Notes under the pieces: model-generated
What the model was told of the DNA's origin: nothing
Seen by the model: only the letters and a program-made list of their open reading frames with translations
The model's database searches: none
Part shown: positions 6,310 through 7,919 of the stretch, piece after piece
Position numbering within the stretch: the stretch's first letter is position 1
How the letters are laid out: the number at the start of each line of letters is the position of its first letter
Assembly (NCBI GenBank): GCA_021824055.1
Contig: JAKALV010000147.1
Location: forward strand, 1-7,919
Direction of reading: 5' to 3'
Length of the DNA stretch: 7,919 nt
DNA from: Acidobacteriota bacterium
Lineage (GTDB): Bacteria > Acidobacteriota > Vicinamibacteria > Vicinamibacterales > SCN-69-37
Translations under genes and position numbers: made by a program

Positions 6310-6981
6310 ATGACGTCCGCAACTCGCAAGCTCATCATCGCCATCGACGGGCCGTCCGGCGCCGGCAAAGGCACGGTGGCGCGCGCGCTGGCGGCCGCGC
6401 TGGCGTTGCGGCACATCGACACCGGCGGCATGTACCGAGCGGTGGCGTGGAAGGCGTTGCGTGACGGCGTGGCCCTGGCTGATGAAGCGGCGATCGCCGC
6501 GCTCGCCCGCACGGCGGTGTTCGGGTTGAGCGACGGGCGCATTGCCATCGACGGCCACGACGTCACGGCCGAGATCCGGACGCCGGAGATCGACGCGGCG
6601 GCCGCCAGCGTGGCGCGGCTGCCCGACGTGCGCGCCGCGCTCGTCGCGCGTCAGCGCGCGTACGGCGAAGCCGGCGGGATCGTGATGGAAGGCCGGGACA
6701 TCGGCACGGTGGTCTTTCCGCGGGCCGATGTGAAGTTGTATCTGGATGCGTCTGCCGACGAGCGAGCCAGACGCCGCGCGCAGGACGCGGCGCACGCGGC
6801 CAGCCGCGACAACGGCGGCGTGGCGAACGTCGCGCAGGCGCTGGCGGCGCGCGACCAGTCGGACCGGACGCGCACCGTGTCACCGCTGACGCTGGCTGAG
6901 GACGCCGTCTATCTGGACACGACCGGTCTCAGCATCGACGAAGTCGTGGCCCTGGCGCTCGCCGCGATCCCCCGGACCTGA
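6310..6981 (+). CDS. cmk: Cytidylate kinase
   Basis: Cmk phosphorylates CMP and dCMP with ATP, feeding pyrimidine nucleotide pools. The 223-residue product has the P-loop GPSGAGKGT (14-22) and the NMP-binding HIDTGGMYRAV (35-45). It also has MEGRDIGTVVFPRADVKLYL (126-145) and the lid/base contacts in RDQSDRTRTVSPL (171-183), followed by DAVYLDTT. Length and motif order are normal for the bacterial family. AAGGGG lies directly before ATG 6310 with very short spacing. The last three codons and TGA fall within a palindromic repeat, so the native 3' end may have been replaced by it. In many bacteria cmk lies directly upstream of rpsA; here a minus-strand gene separates them. Confidence 0.97.
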   Translation: MTSATRKLIIAIDGPSGAGKGTVARALAAALALRHIDTGGMYRAVAWKALRDGVALADEAAIAALARTAVFGLSDGRIAIDGHDVTAEIRTPEIDAAAASVARLPDVRAALVARQRAYGEAGGIVMEGRDIGTVVFPRADVKLYLDASADERARRRAQDAAHAASRDNGGVANVAQALAARDQSDRTRTVSPLTLAEDAVYLDTTGLSIDEVVALALAAIPRT

Positions 6982-7034
6982 AGGTCCGGGCTCCATCCGA
7001 CGGCAAATGGAGGGCCGGACCTTCAGGTCCGGCC
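6971..7034. repeat. Paired mirror-image REP-like palindromes; candidate bidirectional terminator
   Basis: The first hairpin has a 9-bp perfect stem with a 2-nt GA loop (6971-6990). The second has a 10-bp perfect stem with a TC loop (7013-7034). The 18-bp core CCGGACCTGAAGGTCCGG of the first appears as its exact reverse complement in the second. The inner flanks CTCCAT (6991-6996) and ATGGAG (7007-7012) also pair, so the pair forms one larger inverted repeat with a 10-nt centre. It lies between the convergent cmk and H1-like genes and contains the cmk stop codon. There is no T-tract, so intrinsic termination is only inferred; mRNA 3'-end protection, as for REP doublets (BIMEs), is another role. 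Confidence 0.85.
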
Positions 7035-7044
7035 GAACCTCGCG

Positions 7045-7524
7045 TCAGTCGTTCCAGTCGTCGCCGGGGCCGGGCGTTTCAAGATCCTCGACCGGTTCCT
7101 CGTCATCGCCCTCGATGTCACTGAGCAATTCATCGGCCGTGTTGTCGCCGGCGAACGCGTCGTGCCACCCGGGGTCGGCGGCGGTCGCAGCGGCGGGCGC
7201 AACCGGGGCCGGCGTCAGGCGCTCGGTGTCCGGCAGCGTTTTACGCTCGCGGGCGATCGCTGGCGCGGCCGCCTTGGCTTTGGGCGCAGCGGGCTTGGCC
7301 TTGGGCGCTGCCGCTTTGGCCTTGGGCGCCGCAGGCTTAGCTTTGATCTGGACCCTCGCCTTGGCCTTCGGGGCAGCCTTCTTCTTTGCCTGCGCCCTCG
7401 CCTTGGGCTTGGCTTTGCCCTTTGCCTTTGCCTTGGCTCTTGGCTTGGCCTTTAGGGCTTTTGCCTTTTTCGCCGCCTTCTTTGCGGGTTTTGCCTTCTT
7501 CGACCGCTTCTGCTTCTTCGCCAT
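7045..7524 (-). CDS. Histone-H1-like lysine/alanine/proline-rich protein with acidic tail
   Basis: The 159-residue, low-complexity protein is split by charge. Residues 1 to about 95 are roughly one-third lysine (AKKAKALKAKPRAKAKAKG and similar) and include AAPKAKP/AAPKAKA repeats of 7 residues. Residues 103-159 have no Lys or Arg, and the last 41 contain 16 Asp/Glu (LLSDIEGDDEEPVEDLE). The basic part resembles eukaryotic H1 tails and bacterial H1-like proteins (HctA/HctB, BpH1, AlgP types) that bind DNA or RNA without sequence specificity. The acidic tail could mask it or contact partners, as in HMGB proteins (inference). A good Shine-Dalgarno (GAGGG, complement of 7531-7535) lies 6 bases from the ATG. 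The plus-strand reading across this region is only its antisense. It converges on cmk and diverges from rpsA. Function is unproven. Confidence 0.8.
   Translation of the reverse strand: MAKKQKRSKKAKPAKKAAKKAKALKAKPRAKAKAKGKAKPKARAQAKKKAAPKAKARVQIKAKPAAPKAKAAAPKAKPAAPKAKAAAPAIARERKTLPDTERLTPAPVAPAAATAADPGWHDAFAGDNTADELLSDIEGDDEEPVEDLETPGPGDDWND
7273..7335 (-). repeat. 21-bp imperfect tandem repeat coding AAPKAK(A/P)
   Basis: Three adjacent 21-bp units (7273-7293, 7294-7314, 7315-7335) each contain a TTGG(C)CTTGGGCGC-type core and encode a 7-residue AAPKAKA/P unit of the H1-like protein. The units differ mainly at synonymous positions, which suggests selection or age rather than very recent duplication. 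Confidence 0.65.
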
Positions 7525-7559
7525 GGGGCGCCCTCACCGGTTTGGGTCCGTCAGTTTGA

Positions 7560-7589
7560 TTGACCTTACAGCCGTAAGTACTGGATAAT
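7560..7589 (+). promoter_or_regulatory. Sigma70-type promoter for rpsA
   Basis: TTGACC (7560-7565) and GATAAT (7584-7589) each match the consensus at 5 of 6 positions and are 18 bp apart. Transcription would start near 7596, giving a leader of about 75 nt before the rpsA ATG. It is the only AT-richer stretch in the 146-bp gap between the divergent H1-like gene and rpsA. I see no equally good promoter for the minus-strand gene. Confidence 0.55.
7565..7578. promoter_or_regulatory. Short dyad between promoter -35 and -10, possible operator
   Basis: CTTAC (7565-7569) and GTAAG (7574-7578) form a 5-bp inverted repeat with a 4-nt centre, placed in the spacer of the rpsA promoter. The position suits a repressor site, but a 5-bp dyad can arise by chance, so this is tentative. 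Confidence 0.2.
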
Positions 7590-7630
7590 TCACTGCTTAT
7601 CGCATTTATTGCGGAGCCAACCTACAGCCC

Positions 7631-7649
7631 GCCGGAGCTGAAATCCGGC
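7631..7649 (+). promoter_or_regulatory. rpsA leader hairpin, resembling the REP palindrome
   Basis: GCCGGA (7631-7636) pairs with TCCGGC (7644-7649) around a 7-nt loop GCTGAAA, ending 2 bases before the GAGGAGG ribosome-binding site. The sequence closely matches the palindromes after cmk (CCGGA..TGAA..TCCGG shared), so it may be a decayed copy. Its place suggests influence on S1 translation; S1 is autoregulated at its leader in E. coli, though by a different structure. Confidence 0.45.
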
Positions 7650-7651
7650 CT

Positions 7652-7658
7652 GAGGAGG
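7652..7658 (+). promoter_or_regulatory. Strong Shine-Dalgarno for rpsA with long spacing
   Basis: GAGGAGG is a near-ideal anti-16S match but lies 12 bases before ATG 7671, longer than the usual 5-9. No alternative in-frame start is closer. The spacing may reflect the special initiation known for S1 messages, or simply a weaker site. Confidence 0.6.
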
Positions 7659-7670
7659 ATCGACAACGCA

Positions 7671-7919
7671 ATGGGCAATTCAGACACCGCAAACAAGATC
7701 AAACTTTTCCAGGGAGGTGCAAAAACCGCGTCAGGTTTCTCCTCAATGTTCGACGACGAGAACGATCGGATGGACCCGCAGGAATTTGCCACTCTCCTGA
7801 ACGCGTACGATAGCAGCTTCCGGCATATCTCGGAAGGTGAAGTCGTCAAAGGCACCGTCGTGAAGGTGACGCCGACCGAAGTGGTGGTCGACGTCGGTTT
7901 CAAGTCGGAAGGCATGATC
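7671..7919 (+). CDS. rpsA: 30S ribosomal protein S1, N-terminal part (3' end outside window)
   Basis: S1 binds mRNA through repeated S1/OB-fold domains and helps the 30S subunit unfold and start on structured messages. Only 83 codons are present. After a variable lead (MGNSDTANKIKLFQGG), QEFATLLNAYDSSFRHISEGEVVKG is the typical approach to the first S1 domain. That domain then begins with TVVKVTPTEVVVDVGFKSEGMI (strands 1-3 of the OB fold). The strong promoter and Shine-Dalgarno upstream agree with a highly expressed gene, and position downstream of cmk matches the common cmk-rpsA pairing. Identity is secure despite truncation by the window end. Confidence 0.95.
   Translation, partial: MGNSDTANKIKLFQGGAKTASGFSSMFDDENDRMDPQEFATLLNAYDSSFRHISEGEVVKGTVVKVTPTEVVVDVGFKSEGMI

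Noticed and set aside
5548..6795. Arg/Ala-rich minus-strand open frame of 415 codons
   Set aside because: It is the alternate frame of the hydrolase and cmk antisense; its composition is typical of GC-rich shadow frames and it has no recognisable motif.
7007..7588. Plus-strand frame rich in LALGAA and Phe that looks like a membrane protein
   Set aside because: It is the exact antisense of the lysine/alanine-rich gene, begins inside the repeat and lacks a Shine-Dalgarno, whereas the minus-strand gene has a good one.
7622..7915. Minus-strand frame opposite the rpsA start
   Set aside because: The plus strand encodes clear S1 sequence; the minus frame shows no family features.

Overview
This window comes from a GC-rich bacterial chromosome. 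The gene order, the protein sequences and the style of the dispersed repeats suggest an Acidobacteriota (Vicinamibacteria-like) genome, though a deltaproteobacterium or myxobacterium cannot be excluded from sequence alone. Most of the window is housekeeping genes. What stands out is how many repeat elements are embedded in, or abut, those genes.

Layout. (1) 1-1136 (+) is the C-terminal part of UvrC (nucleotide excision repair). It carries two in-frame foreign-looking insertions: an 89-bp near-perfect hairpin element (72-160) and a purine-rich heptamer repeat (573-634). (2) 1129-1343 is made almost entirely of degenerate heptamer repeats in two opposed orientations. It supplies the uvrC stop codon at one end and the start codon of the next gene at the other. 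(3) 1344-5212 (+) is a tight operon: site-2-protease-like M50 peptidase, trpS, scpA, scpB, and an RluB/RsuA-type pseudouridine synthase. Spacing is 10 bp, 1-bp overlap, 8-bp overlap and 4 bp. (4) 5112-6290 (-) is a membrane-anchored alpha/beta hydrolase. Its 3' end overlaps the pseudouridine synthase gene by 101 bp, and its start lies 19 bp from divergent cmk. (5) 6310-6981 (+) is cytidylate kinase; its stop codon lies inside a REP-like palindrome. (6) 6971-7034 is a pair of mirror-image palindromes between convergent genes. (7) 7045-7524 (-) is a histone-H1-like protein with a very basic Lys/Ala/Pro region and a very acidic tail. (8) 7525-7670 is a divergent regulatory region with a good sigma70-type promoter and a leader hairpin. 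(9) 7671-7919 (+) is the start of rpsA (ribosomal protein S1), cut off by the window end.

The plus-strand genes serve DNA repair, translation (TrpS, S1, the rRNA pseudouridine synthase), nucleotide supply (Cmk) and chromosome segregation (ScpA/ScpB with SMC). The two minus-strand genes (hydrolase, H1-like protein) sit inside a cluster whose remaining genes run the same way. No autonomous mobile element, RNA gene or CRISPR array is visible. The most unusual material is the repeat biology: three kinds of repeat have entered housekeeping genes or their boundaries while keeping them open, and several now provide codons, start sites or stops. There is no stretch above about 300 bases without a gene.
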